This document shows positions 21,371 to 32,131 of a DNA stretch of 64,000 bases, piece by piece; position 1 is the first letter of the stretch; each line of letters starts with the position of its first letter. Position numbers and translations under genes: made by a program. Under the pieces are notes generated by a model. It searched no databases, was not told the origin of the DNA, and worked only from the letters and a program-made list of their open reading frames with translations. Origin of the DNA: Rhodosorus marinus (lineage: Eukaryota; Rhodophyta; Stylonematophyceae; Stylonematales; Stylonemataceae); NCBI GenBank assembly GCA_029953675.1, contig JAMWBK010000003.1, forward strand, positions 310,001 to 374,000, in the 5' to 3' direction.

Positions 21371-22773
21371 ATGAGGGTTTTTCACGGGAGGATATTTCTC
21401 GGGTTTGTCTATTTATGGCTTGTCCAGGTTTGCTTGAGTGAGATTCCGGTATTTTTTGTACACTATGGACTGTGCTTCCCGCCATTCTCGATTGAGCTGG
21501 CTGCAATGATGGCGAAGGAGGTTTACTACGTCGGGGAGCCTGATTGCGAGCTTACGACCCCGCGTGACACGGTTATCCACCAGAAGGATATTCATTACTA
21601 TTTCGGTCAGGAGGTGCGTCGGTGATCGAAGCAATCAGATTCCCTCCGGAGAAAGTCTGTTTTTCTAAGAAGAGCTCTTTTGCAAATCAGACTAAAGAAG
21701 TAGATCGCTTGTATCCCGCGCCAAATTCTCCGGGACCGGGGAACATGACCAAGGAGCAAAGGTTTTATGAGATAAAGTGCATTCAGCGGTATTTCATGAT
21801 CCGCGATCTCATGATAGAGGAGAAACTGGACAGAATCATGTACCTTGACACTGACATAATGTTATACGTTCAACCTGATGTTCTATTCGAAAAGGTAAGT
21901 ATCTTCAGATCCTAGCCAGTGCGTCGGCCAGTCCACACTTCGTCAGGCTCATGTACGACTATGGACCATTTGAAACTACTCAGATCGTTGCAGAGGCGAA
22001 ATACGTGCCTGACATAGTGCTCTCCAGCGAGATTCATTCGAAAGCACCGGCGTACGTCAGCGTGTGGTCTCTAGATGGGATCACAACGATGTGCAAGTTC
22101 ATTTTGCAGACTTTGAGGAACAATCGTCAGTACTACTTTAACGACATGATCTTGACGAGCATTTACTACCAGAAATACGTCGGATCCAAACTAAGCTTCA
22201 ACGTAAGCCAGAGCTTCCCACACCTTGAGTCCTATTAGCCTTCCGCCACGACCTAACCGTATCCGTTGTCTCCGTCTCCAACAGCTGGATGGTGCTGAAA
22301 CTCCTAGCTCAGTGGCCGTTGTCAGGGATTTACCAAGCCGCGAGTATGGGCTTAATCTGCGGGAATTCCATCTTCCGCTGATATTCGACTGGAAATTTGA
22401 TGGAGAAGAAACGACGTACTTGCTGCTTCCAGAGGAGCCGCATCCGAGGTATCCTGATGTGCCCGTGATAGGAAAGAGGGTTTTCTTCTGCAAGAATATC
22501 CCATTGCTCTACGACCTCCGTACGCAGCAGTTTGCCGCGGTCGGCACGCTGCACATGAGAGGGCCAATGAAAGACAACTGCGAGTTTTACCGCCCTTGGA
22601 TACTAGAGTTGCCTTGCGTCTGCGATGATCTCCTCTGTCTGAAGTGTTTAGGCTTTGCTCAGTTCAGGAAGGAGATGCCTGAAATCGGCAGGCTTTTTGA
22701 GGAGGAATGTACTGCTATGAGCACTGTCATTGAGAAAGAGGACGAGGAGGAGTTCGAATCCGAGCTCTATTAA
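21371..22773 (+). CDS. Glycosyltransferase-like secretory protein (nucleotide-sugar transferase fold)
   Basis: Four exons (21371-21613, 21691-21894, 21984-22202, 22285-22773) give 384 aa. The N-terminus is a signal peptide or anchor (FLGFVYLWLVQVCLSEIP). The central part reads IQRYFMIRDLMIEEKLDRIM followed by YLDTDIMLYV (about residues 132-141), whose DxD (D-T-D) is the metal/nucleotide-sugar binding motif of GT-A glycosyltransferases. VSVWSLDGITTMCKFIL and the C-terminal acidic tail follow. The exon 2/exon 3 junction uses the donor GTAAGT at 21895 and the acceptor at 21983 (89 bp). A nearer acceptor at 21908 is also in phase but would leave only a 14-base intron. Likely a Golgi enzyme acting on cell-wall or glycoprotein sugars. 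The specific family and donor sugar are not recognised. Confidence 0.72.
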
Positions 22774-23162
22774 GTGACTCGATCATGACAAAGGGAAGGG
22801 AGGGAGCAGAGGTCGTCAGGACGAGAGGACCTGCGTTTGCACACCTTTTTGATAGCATTCGAGCTGTAAGCCTGCTCTAGTTGGTGGAGGGGAACCTCTG
22901 GGTTGTTGCGGAGTAGTTCTTGCTTTAAGAGTGCGTCAGATGCCGACGTTGGAATCGGAACTGCTCCTGTCCGCTCTGCTACCCTATGTTAGCTCGAAGT
23001 TTTTGGTACTATTGAACATATCACTTTTATCTTCCTCTAGAGTTATTCTTAAATCGTCTCACATATGTTGAGCGCTGTGCCGTGTTAAATGAAGGGCCGG
23101 AAGGCTGTCACTGTACAAGTTTGTCAAACTGTTCCCCTGAAGAGCAAAACACGTTTCGGTTA
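22774..23162. other. Convergent 3' flanks
   Basis: About 390 bp between the convergent stop codons of the glycosyltransferase-like gene and the bZIP gene. No coding potential seen. Confidence 0.6.
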
Positions 23163-23621
23163 TTATTGACGATGTAGAGTGTACCTCGCCGCTTCCTCCA
23201 TGCTGCTTACTTCCCGGAGCAAAGCATCGTGTCTCTCGAGAATCCGTCTTATCCGAGTGAGAGAATCGTCTACGAAACGTTCGACCTGAATAGAGAGTTC
23301 TCGTCTTCGTTTCAAACTCCTATGGTAAAATTTCACGGGGAAGCGCTGTGGATTAGGACCTCATCACCGTCTGCGATACTGCTAACGATCCCTCCTTTAC
23401 CTTATAGCTGATTCTCGGTTTCTCATCTGTCTTCTAAGCAGAACCATTAGCCTCTCATCCTCCGACATGTTCTTGACTGCGGCCGCAGTTGTGCCTCGCT
23501 GGTCCCTCATCAGCTCACCCTTGAGGTCCTCGGGAATAGGCCGGCGCCTATGCCGAGTCCTCTTCGCCTTCTTCTGCTGGGAAGCCCCACCAATGGAACT
23601 CTGGATCTCTCTTCCATCCAT
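23163..23621 (-). CDS. Small bZIP transcription factor
   Basis: Two exons (23401-23621, 23163-23319) encode 125 aa. The first exon is basic and ends within the DNA-binding region: LMVLLRRQMRNRESAIR. The second adds SLKRRRELSIQVERFVDD and then a heptad-like helix (LTRIRRILERHDALLREV). The basic region has the invariant Asn of NRESA. The residue eight positions on, normally Arg in N-x7-R, is Leu, with Lys-Arg-Arg-Arg next. The zipper is short and poor in leucine at the expected positions. The ATG at 23619-23621 is used; an in-frame stop lies just upstream, although that stop is also compatible with an intron acceptor, so a further 5' exon is possible. Nuclear, DNA-binding; targets unknown. Confidence 0.75.
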
Positions 23622-26600
23622 CCCCACCGTCTAGCTCTTGCCAGAGTCAAACCAATACAGACTATCGTACAACCAAGTTGCCCATCCTCGCACCTTCCCT
23701 GGCGCCCAGCCCACCTGCTTCCAAGCTTCGACATCTTCAATCGCAAACTATATCAACACGCCAGCAGAATTCCCAGCCACGCTCTGAAAGACCAAAAAAA
23801 AGGCGATGTACTCAGCTACTCGGCAGCCTCGCGGGTTTTTTTAATTTTTCTCTTGTATCCATGACGCTCTTCCCTTCAGTTGCTGCCAGTCAACAAACCA
23901 GACAACGGCTACGAAGATTTTGCCGCTGTCAGAAGAAAACTGAAATCTGGGCCTTTTTCTGATCGCCCCAAAAAAATGCTCTCGCCCAAAAAAAAAATTC
24001 AACCTTTCGATGTCCTTACAGCCTCTATCGTCCCTTTCGCTCCCCCTGAACGCTTCTACCCCCTTCCTAGAACTTACCTCCCGCTCGTACACATCTCCAC
24101 CAGTACAAAAAAACTTTCCTTCTAAAAGTGCAACCCTCCAAAGCGGATGCAGCAATCCCCTTTCTTTACCCGCCCTGCATACACACACGTACCCCCCTCC
24201 CATCGGAAGAAAATTCCCATTCCCAAATCAAATAAACAAATAAAATTTATGAGTGTTACATAGTACCGCAACTTTACCACCCCCCCTCTCCTCCCTTTCA
24301 CAACTGTTCAGTACGCTCGTGGATGGATTAATAAACGGACACATTTATTCCTATTCAATAAAATTATAAATGAAAAATATGAAAATCTTGGGCCAGAATG
24401 GGAAAATTATGGCCCGACACTAAAAATACGGGCAGAGAGCCCCCACCTGAGAAATGGGGAAAAAAAGGTTCCGTCTGTGAGGGTAAAAAAAAATGGGGGT
24501 GAGTGGGAGGGGGTAGTTACGATAGATGAGTTTTCTCCCATTTTTCTATTTTCTTGTTTTCCATGGAACGTTCCATCTAACCCCCTCCACGATTTTTTTA
24601 CTCTCCACAAAGTTAACAAAGTTATGCTAAAAATTATTATTGTAAACTAACCAATCGCTCTAACGCCCGACAATTTCTCCCCCCCCTACCGATCACGGTT
24701 TGAGTTCCATCGGGAAATCACGGCGAGACTTATCCTAGCTTTTTAGAAGCGTTTCATTTATTCCCAGAATTCATTAGTCTCACAGACACTCTTATCAATC
24801 CATATTGGTTAAATTGACTGATAAAAGTTTTTTCTTTCCATTATTAAGAAAAAACTTATTATGGTTTTTAGATGGTTTTGTGGATATTCCTCAGTTGACT
24901 TCATATGGAACGTCCCGGGAACCCGCCACTAATATTATTTTTTGAAAACCTTGGGCGATCCGTCTTAAGTGTAGTCATTTTTTGGTTAAGAAATTTTCTT
25001 GTACGTACGGCCATTTCAGTAGTTTAGTGTATTGCTTGGGACGGAATTTTTTTTTTTTTTTTGGCTCTCCACTCACACGTTTGCAAAATGCTTTGAAAAC
25101 GGTTTTTATAAGAACGGAGGTGAGTGACTTAACGAGGTGAAAAGGGGGAAGGACGGGTTGGGCGGGGCTGCTGGGCTCCATCCTCTCCCCTCCTGATCTT
25201 TTCTTTTTCGGTTCTATCAGATTGACAGTTCGTGTTTACTTTATCAACAAAAGAAGTAAAAAAAGTATACCAGCATCCTACATACTGGGATTCTTCCATA
25301 TCAATTCTCGTAGAAAACTTGATTCTCGTCAATCTCTGCAAAAGGTTGAAGCCTTCGTACGGGTTCAAAAATAGACGTGTCCAAACCGTTAAAAATTCGT
25401 CGCCCAGTTTCCATTGGAAGGAAATACTGAAGGCGAGTTCTGATTTGCCTTCCCAACCACCGCCTGGCTATTTTATTTCGTAAGCAACGGACAAAAGAAT
25501 TGAAAACAAATAAATATAGTGCGGACGGAGTCAATATAATAGATCAGACCAGAATCTACGAGAGCTTCAAGATATCGACATGTATGTCTCTAAATATTAT
25601 GATAATGAATGCAATAATGACAGATTTCGTACGTCAAAAATGGAGTTAATCGATATTCAATTTGGCTTTGGCTTATTCCATGAAGTCCCATGTCTGATTA
25701 TTTTAAATTATTGATACTTCTGTCCGTCAGTAACCTGGCAATAAGATTTCTACCTACAAAATTTTATCGAATAACACTTTACATGATAAAGACGGACAGC
25801 CGGATCGATCGCGTTATCGATTGACTGTCTGGTGATATCGAATGTGACCACCAGACGGTCTAGTAAATACTAGTTTTGAGTATATTATCCGTTCGGTAGC
25901 CACGCGGGCATTGTTTTCTAACAATGTTCGATTTTCTTGTAAATATGCGGATTTCGGAGCGGCTTCTTTGGCCAAAAAAATGCCCGCTCTGAAACAATCA
26001 AAAAATATATACATATTAAAAAACACCAAGATGGCTCTCTTTCAAAAGCTAGGACCGTACTTAGTACGCTTACACATGGTACGAAGACATCAGATCAGAT
26101 GTGGACAAAAGGAAGTCCAATACGGATTGGATAAAAGGGATTTGGAATGATGTTTATTGGACAAAATCGAACAAATAAAAACATACAAAAATAGTGTGCT
26201 CAATGATGAGTGGATAATGAGAATTTTAATCTACCAGTATCTGTAGGGATAGGCTTTCGCTTATAGTGGAGTTTCACAAATCATCGTTATTGAAGGTAAT
26301 GATATTTGATTTTTTTTTGTTGAAATATATTATGGAAGGTTATATCTAAATCAGTTGGATATCCGACGGGGTTTGGCGATGGAGAGGAAGACGACTCACG
26401 CAGTTAGAGAACTGGGGGAAGAAGTAATGGAGCTTTTGGTTTGGCCCCGTGGAGGTTGATGGTGAGGATGAGAATTTTCTATCAGGGATAAAACGTGATA
26501 AGAGATCGTGTTCTTTTTTTTTTGGATTTGTGAGCGAAAGGGGGGGGGGGGAGGAAATTTCTATCGCATCCGTTGTTTAGCCGTGGAGGAACATTGCTGA

Positions 26601-26888
26601 AATCTTTAGCGTATCGGATTCTATTTTGGGGGATGAGCTTGATTTGGGAGTTCGGGACGAGCTTCATTTGGTAATTGGGGATGAGTTTGGTTTCGAGGTC
26701 GGGGATATTCGGTAGGTGGTTCATATCAACAAAACTATTGTCAATATTCGGGGGCCATTAATTTAGTTAGCGAGATGTTTTGGTGGTAGAACGAAAGAGC
26801 TTTCGTTCAACTCTGATGTGGAGTTTCCCCGCTGGCCATAGCTCGATCGCATGAAACGAGAAAGTCAATTTGAAGTACTCATTTGTAA
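23622..26888. other. 3.2-kb gene-poor, low-complexity interval
   Basis: A pyrimidine-rich leader (23640-24240) is followed by AT-rich DNA with homopolymer runs (T-run near 25050, G-run near 26540, several A-runs). Short open frames are present but none resembles a protein family, and I see no RNA gene. The last 250 bp may contain the missing 5' exon of the UBAC2-like gene. Confidence 0.5.
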
Positions 26889-26891
26889 GAT

Positions 26892-27568
26892 TTGTGCTAT
26901 TTCCGCTGGAAAGCCCATGCCCCAATATCCCAGGTCCTAATCATTGCGACTATTATCGGGTCTGGAATGAAGGTTTCAGGCACCCGCCCTGTCCCCTTCA
27001 TAAACAGCATAATTTTCCGGTTCGGCTTTCGTGGGCTTCTCGAAGCGCTCTGTGCTGTTTGTCTGCTTTTCGTTTTCCGACAACTGGAGAGACAGCTGAG
27101 CTCCAGAAAATTTGGGGCCTACATCGCCATATCGCAGGCAGCAACTGCAGCCCTTCAGTATTCTCTGGCACGCGCAACTGGCTATCGATCCCAAAGTGGT
27201 CCTTACGGGATTATATTTTCTCTCCTGGTGCTCTTCCACTTTGAGGTATTGCGTTCAGTGTGTTCAAATTCTCGGTCTCCACGAACGGGCCTTTTTGCCT
27301 GAACGCGCTCGAAATAGTTGGATATTAGTTGCTCAATGTGTTCAACGTCGAAACTCATTTTTGTTTTTCCCATCGTCAGGTTCCCGTTCTCTCCAAGTTT
27401 CCTGTTTTCGAGTATGACGTGGTGTCCGACAAATCCTTCATCTACATGGCAGCACTACAACTCTCGGTATATAGCGGCTTAAGAAGCGCTTCTGCATCAT
27501 GCATAGCCACGTTCGTCGGACTCCTCCTAACTTCTAGATCCCTAGGGGGGTTTGCGTCATCAGGTTAA
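26892..27568 (+). CDS. UBAC2-like rhomboid pseudoprotease (5' end not resolved)
   Basis: Two exons are clear, about 26892-27245 and 27380-27568, joined in phase 0 over a 134-bp intron. The protein follows the UBAC2/derlin-related pattern: a first membrane segment (APISQVLIIATIIGSGMKV), then FRQLERQLSSRKFGAYI, the conserved SGPYGIIFSLLVLFHFE, then VPVLSKFPVFEYDVVSDKSF and IYMAALQLSVYSG, and ends after a last hydrophobic stretch. UBAC2 is an ER membrane scaffold in ER-associated degradation. The catalytic Ser/His of active rhomboids are not seen. The C-terminal UBA domain of animal UBAC2 is absent, as in plants. The open frame begins after an in-frame TAA at 26886 with no suitable ATG, so a short first exon lies upstream; its position is unknown. 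Confidence 0.78.
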
Positions 27569-27730
27569 CTATCCCTTGTAAAAAACTCAATCATTTTTTC
27601 CGAAAAGGAAGTCGATCCTGAACCACCTCGAACCCATGGCTCCTTATATCCGATGAAGACGATATGCCGCAAATTGAATTCGTCGCCATAAATACTTTTC
27701 GAATCTTCCCGTTGCGGCGTGCGCAATATC

Positions 27731-28766
27731 CTAAGCCGCCTCTGAGAACACGAATTGGATGATCTCCTTCGCCACTTCAATATTCAAAGAGTTGCCTAGT
27801 AATCTTCTTCGTTGACCCTCCGAGGTATGTGGTGGGAACCTAAACGACTTTGGAAAGCCCATCAGGCTACAGAAGAAATGTTCCAGGTCAGAGAACGAAA
27901 ACTAGAAGCGCTGGGATGGTATGAGCTCACCTCATTATCTCCCTTGACGAGAAGAGCCGTACTGGTGAGTCCGGTCCGCATTCGTAGAATCTCAGCGGTT
28001 TTATCGAGTTGTCTGTACATAGCAGAGGACCGCCAAACGTATGATGTCCGTAGCCTTTCGTGAACGTCGAACATGAAAAGCTGGACGGTGTCACAATGTC
28101 ATGCTTGTAGCCGGGTCTCAGAAGCTGCTTTCTAGGCTTCAAGTCCGTTTGTTCATCTTCAACAAGAAACGCTTGAATCGGTTTTGGGTCATTTCTCGAC
28201 TTGCCGTGCTCGTCAAAATACTTAGAGCCCGGTATGGAGCGCAGAGGCTCGGATGTACTGCTAGAGGCGAAGGCCCGCTCTCGAGCCACAAGGTAGTACC
28301 TTTTCCTTTCGTTCGGGGTACCGAAATCGGTCGAACTTAGTTGAAATTGTACAACGTTCAGGTTGATATCCTCGAGGGCTTTGATGAGCTGCTCGCAACT
28401 TGAGGAAGTTTCAAATGGTGGTACGTTCTCAAGAATCACAAACTTCGGACGAGCTCTTGGCAAAAGGCTCACAAGGTGGGCCAGAGCATCAGATCGAGAG
28501 TCCGCAGCACCAAGCTGCTTACCCGCCGTCGTATGGGGTTGGCACGGTGGTGACAAAAACCAAACTGCATGCGATAACCGCTCCGGAGCAATCTTCTCAA
28601 GTGAGGCTGGCTCGGGCTGAAGACCAAAGTTCTCGCAATACACGGTATTCGCGATCAGGTTTGTATCAAAAGCACGCTCAATTTGCACACCCAGATCCCT
28701 CCCAAGCAAGCTTAGAGCCATGTGCCATCCTCCAATGCCGGAGAACATTTCAACTGCACTTAGCAT
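27731..28766 (-). CDS. DNMT2: DNMT2-family tRNA(Asp) cytosine-5 methyltransferase
   Basis: Two exons (27931-28766, 27731-27866) give 323 aa. Motifs run in DNMT order: I, VEMFSGIGGWHMAL (SAM binding); IV, LSPPCQPHTTAGKQLGAADS with the catalytic Cys at about 75; VI, ILENVPPFE; VIII, FQLSSTDFGTPNERKRYYLV; and X, GQRRRLLGNSLNIEV, split from the rest by the intron. SREIMSLMGFPKSFRFPP spans the junction. Size and lack of other domains indicate DNMT2/TRDMT1, which methylates C38 of tRNA(Asp), and not a DNA methyltransferase. The DNMT2-specific CFTxxYxxY motif is altered: the sequence reads SCSTFTKGYGHHTF (about 231-244), so the Cys normally next to Phe-Thr is Thr and the second Tyr is lost. The gene converges on the UBAC2-like gene 160 bp away. 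Confidence 0.92.
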
Positions 28767-28910
28767 GCTTCATTAAGCTCCTCGTAGTATCCTCCTTAGC
28801 GTATTTCCGTCCGGCGTAAACATAACCCAATTCGGCAAGTCAATAGTTCACCACCATACTCCAGTGGGCACTCCCACGCTTGCTGGAGCGACGAGTCGGT
28901 CACTACTAGT
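28767..28910. other. Short spacer upstream of DNMT2
   Basis: DNMT2 is divergent from the uncertain plus-strand gene that may start at 28911. Only about 145 bp would separate the two start codons, suggesting a shared promoter if the second gene is real. Confidence 0.3.
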
Positions 28911-29581
28911 ATGGACCGTCCCGGTCCTTATGAGGCGCTCGAGTTCACGGGCAAAATACCATTGCAGAAGTGGAGGCATGATAGTCGAGGACGGTGCCTA
29001 TGTCGAAGTGAATCAGAAAAAGGTTTCAGTCTGACTCTGTATGGTTGAATCTCAAGTGTGCTTGGGCAGAGGACTATCACGCTGGGTTCATTGATAGAAC
29101 GACGCTGGTTTGGTCCGCATCCATTTCAAGGCAATCTATTCTATTTTATTAAGTATGAATAGCGAATAACACGATGTCCACTGAAAACATTGAAGCGCTG
29201 CCTTAACAGGATGGATAGCACCACAGACGAGGAGCCATCCGTCGGGGAGTACAGACGCCTGAATATGATAACTACTGCATTTACAACCAAGACTTTAGCA
29301 CAGGATTTTTCCATTCGCGGGCCGGCACACAGCGGCTTCGAGCGAGAGCTTATATACGTGGTGACTCACTTGGAGAGCGGGATCTTCGAGCTGATCACCA
29401 GTCTGCCCTCACCAAGCATAGTAATTCTATCGTCCTTAGGCAGGATTCGTTCACCGCGGGGTACAGTGACACAAGCTTTGGCTCTTTTGTTCGCGTAGCT
29501 CCGCCGCACGCACCCTTCAAGTTCACGAGAAGGGACATTCCAGCATTGGACCGATCGTGCCGAAACAATGAGCTGATTTAA
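28911..29581 (+). CDS. Uncertain spliced gene converging on eIF1A
   Basis: The best-supported part is a 3' coding segment, about 29250-29581, ending in TAA at 29579-29581. It reads [20 protein letters not shown], later [20 protein letters not shown] and the tail [20 protein letters not shown]. Upstream in that frame stands a TAG at about 29216, so an acceptor between about 29218 and 29255 is needed. A possible first exon starts at ATG 28911 ([20 protein letters not shown]) and could end at a GTATGG donor. I could not fix the junctions and recognise no family. The amino-acid pattern looks coding, but this may also be decayed sequence or eIF1A 3' flank. Confidence 0.35.
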
Positions 29582-30612
29582 ATGTCGTCCACATCGTCGT
29601 AGTCGAAGACAATGTCCAGATCTCCCTGGTCCTCATTGTCTGACAAGGCCTCGTTGAGCGCTGTAGAATCGGGTATTTCGCGGTAATGCTTCAGACTGCG
29701 CGCCTCGTCAGGAGAATACTTAAGAATGATATCTGCTTTCTGGTCCTGGAAGTCTCGAAGACCAATGAGCACAATGTCACCTGTGTTCACCCAAACCTTC
29801 TTCCTCATTTTTCCGCGAATGTGGCACAGTCGTTGTCTGCCGTCGAAACACGCAGCCTCGCACCTACCATTCCCCAGCATACGCTTCACTTGAGCGTATT
29901 CTGCAAATGCCATAGACGGAACAGCAAAGCAAAAGTCAACGGTCAGCAGGCTTTCCACGAATCCAAGCCAGACAAACAATTTGAAGTAGGCCACCGATCA
30001 CAAGGGAGTGAAAGATCAGAAACGAGGAATTCACACTAATCTGTATCCTCAAAGAACTCATAAGAGCTCTAGGAATCATCAGTATTAAGTGGTAACATCA
30101 GAAAGGGCCTTAGAACTCCTTATAACTCGAACCTCAACCTTCAAAAGGTATGAGATCAACTACCAACATCAAGCGAGGCGCAAACCATTATAAGCAGCTC
30201 ATCGCGCGTACAAAAATCAAGCAAACCACAAGTCCCGGTGAAGGCGTAGTGAGCTTTTCTACTCAACGTGTAGAGCTAAAAAAGCAAGCAGGCGCAGAAC
30301 AGCGGATGATATGACAAACAAACCAAACAATCAGGGAGACACAAACTCGAGGCGGAAAACGTGCTCACAAACTTACCCTGGCCATCCTCCTTGAACACCA
30401 GCTCACGCTTCTCGTCCTCGTTGTCATTCTTTCCTCTCCTTCGATTCTTTCCTCCCTTTCCTGTTATCCACAGCAGTAAAACAAAAAATACACCACCGCT
30501 CCGTTAGAAGATCGAATCCTTGCAAACAACCTCATCAAAACGTCCTATTCCTGTCCAAAACAAACACCAAACGCTCAAAGCATCTCAAAAACTTACCCTT
30601 ATTCTTAGGCAT
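29578..30612 (-). CDS. EIF1A: Translation initiation factor eIF1A
   Basis: Three exons (30597-30612, 30377-30460, 29578-29900) give 140 aa. The first coding exon is only 16 nt (MPKNK plus one base). The second encodes the basic N-terminal tail [20 protein letters not shown] and LVFKEDGQ. The third holds the OB fold, [43 protein letters not shown]-like [16 protein letters not shown]. An acidic C-terminal tail ends DYDDVDDI, as in all eukaryotic eIF1A. It binds the 40S A-site region and supports scanning and start-codon choice. Introns are long for this window (476 bp and 136 bp). The stop codon overlaps that of the uncertain convergent gene through a shared TTTAAA. Confidence 0.96.
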
Positions 30613-32131
30613 GTTTTCTAAAACCCAGTCAATATATAGATATGTATATGTATAGATATATAGATACACAACCTTCCCCAAAAAGCCTCACATCCACCAA
30701 CTTCCCGCCCTTCACCGGCCCCAACAACTCAACTCCCAAAACCAATCTGCTTTTATACCCCCCCCGGAAAATGAGTCTCCTGTCACTCGCTTCCGACGGC
30801 ATTCGCCACAATTTTTCCCAGGCGAAATGGTCCTAAAATCATTTAGTAGAAACAAAATCCAACATATTCTGGAAAAGCCTACTATTGAAGCTGTTTCGCC
30901 CCAGTTCTCGAAACCATATTTTTCAATATAAAAATCGTTTGGTTGACCATCTCATCGATCCTAGGGGTTGTAAAATCCCCAAACTTCATCCAACAAATAC
31001 AATATCATTAGGGGGTATAGACAAAAACAATTTGCTTCACATGCAATGAATAGAAAAAACTTTAAACGCTGTAAATGAGATTCTTTGAAATATGTACCCC
31101 TTCTATTATACGGGAGAAAATTCTATTTCGAAGCGTTCTCAAGGGGTGTATCTGAATCTACTTAAGAAAACTATCAAAAAACACCGCCGCAGCACCGTCA
31201 ACGAGAAATTGATTGATACTGTAGTTTTTGATCGGAATATTATATACTTTTACTCTGCTACATTAGTCTGGTCGAACTTGTTCGAATGAAAAAAATGTAG
31301 ACTAGAATTCGGACTGGGCTGGGTTTGGAATGTGGTAGTGGACGTGCACTTTCCTCAAGGGCTACCATAGCACCGTTTGTGAGGAGCTCTGTGCCAGAAG
31401 AGCTCTATGGTATGGATCCTGACTATACCGTTTTTGAAGCACTATTTCGCGTTCATTCAACTGCTTCCCGACGCCCGATGAGACCCTTCGTCGCTGTTCT
31501 GCCTATACATTCTGCTTTTCTGCTGATTGACTAGCTCTGATGAGAGTAGAAGGCACTCGCCATCTACGCTGCATTCAAGTGGCGTATATGCAAACTACGC
31601 AGGCACCAGAGCTTGTGAGGTTTTTTCTCTCGCTGGACGCCACTCTCCCCAGTGATCAAATGGTCAAGCCCACGCGAATACGAATAACTAGATGACTACT
31701 CGACGAGCGCATGGATGGAATGCTGACACTGAACTGATTAAAACTCGCTTTTATGATTCACTCACCGAATCAGGCTTGTGACTGCACTCGTAGCCATCCC
31801 CGATCGTACAAGGCAATATGTAAAGCCAAATTCTTTTCTGCTAGTGAAAAGACAGCACGTGAGAGGAGATGTTCTGCTTGAACTCAGGTGGACTCAGGTG
31901 GACTTACTATTCTCACATTCAGCAGTCTTGCTTTTCTCAGCAATCATCTCTCGAGCCTCTCATTCCCAGCCCGAGGCTGGCTCCCTCACCGTTGACCAAG
32001 CGGTGATTTGCTGAGGATGGTGATAAGCTATCCCCAGGCAGTCGTGACTATTACCCAACCGCGAGCATTGGGAAACTTGAGAAGGAGAAACAATTTAGGA
32101 ATGTTCAGCTCTGTGAGCGATCGATTAGAGG
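30613..32131. other. Interval between eIF1A and WDR6
   Basis: A TATAGA/TATG-type microsatellite lies at about 30630-30675 just upstream of eIF1A. AT-rich sequence follows to 31310, then more balanced DNA to 32131. A short direct repeat (AGGTGGACTC/AGGTGGACTT) occurs near 31885-31905. I find no gene or RNA. Confidence 0.5.

Noticed and set aside
21895-21908. A 14-base intron (GTAAGT...CTTCAG) in the glycosyltransferase-like gene
   Set aside because: It keeps the frame, but the acceptor at 21983 gives an 89-bp intron of normal size, keeps the frame too and fits the protein pattern better.
23640-24240. Possible 5' coding exon of the first bZIP gene in a Pro/Ser-rich frame
   Set aside because: The frames are on the wrong strand or out of phase, and the composition is simple pyrimidine-rich leader sequence.
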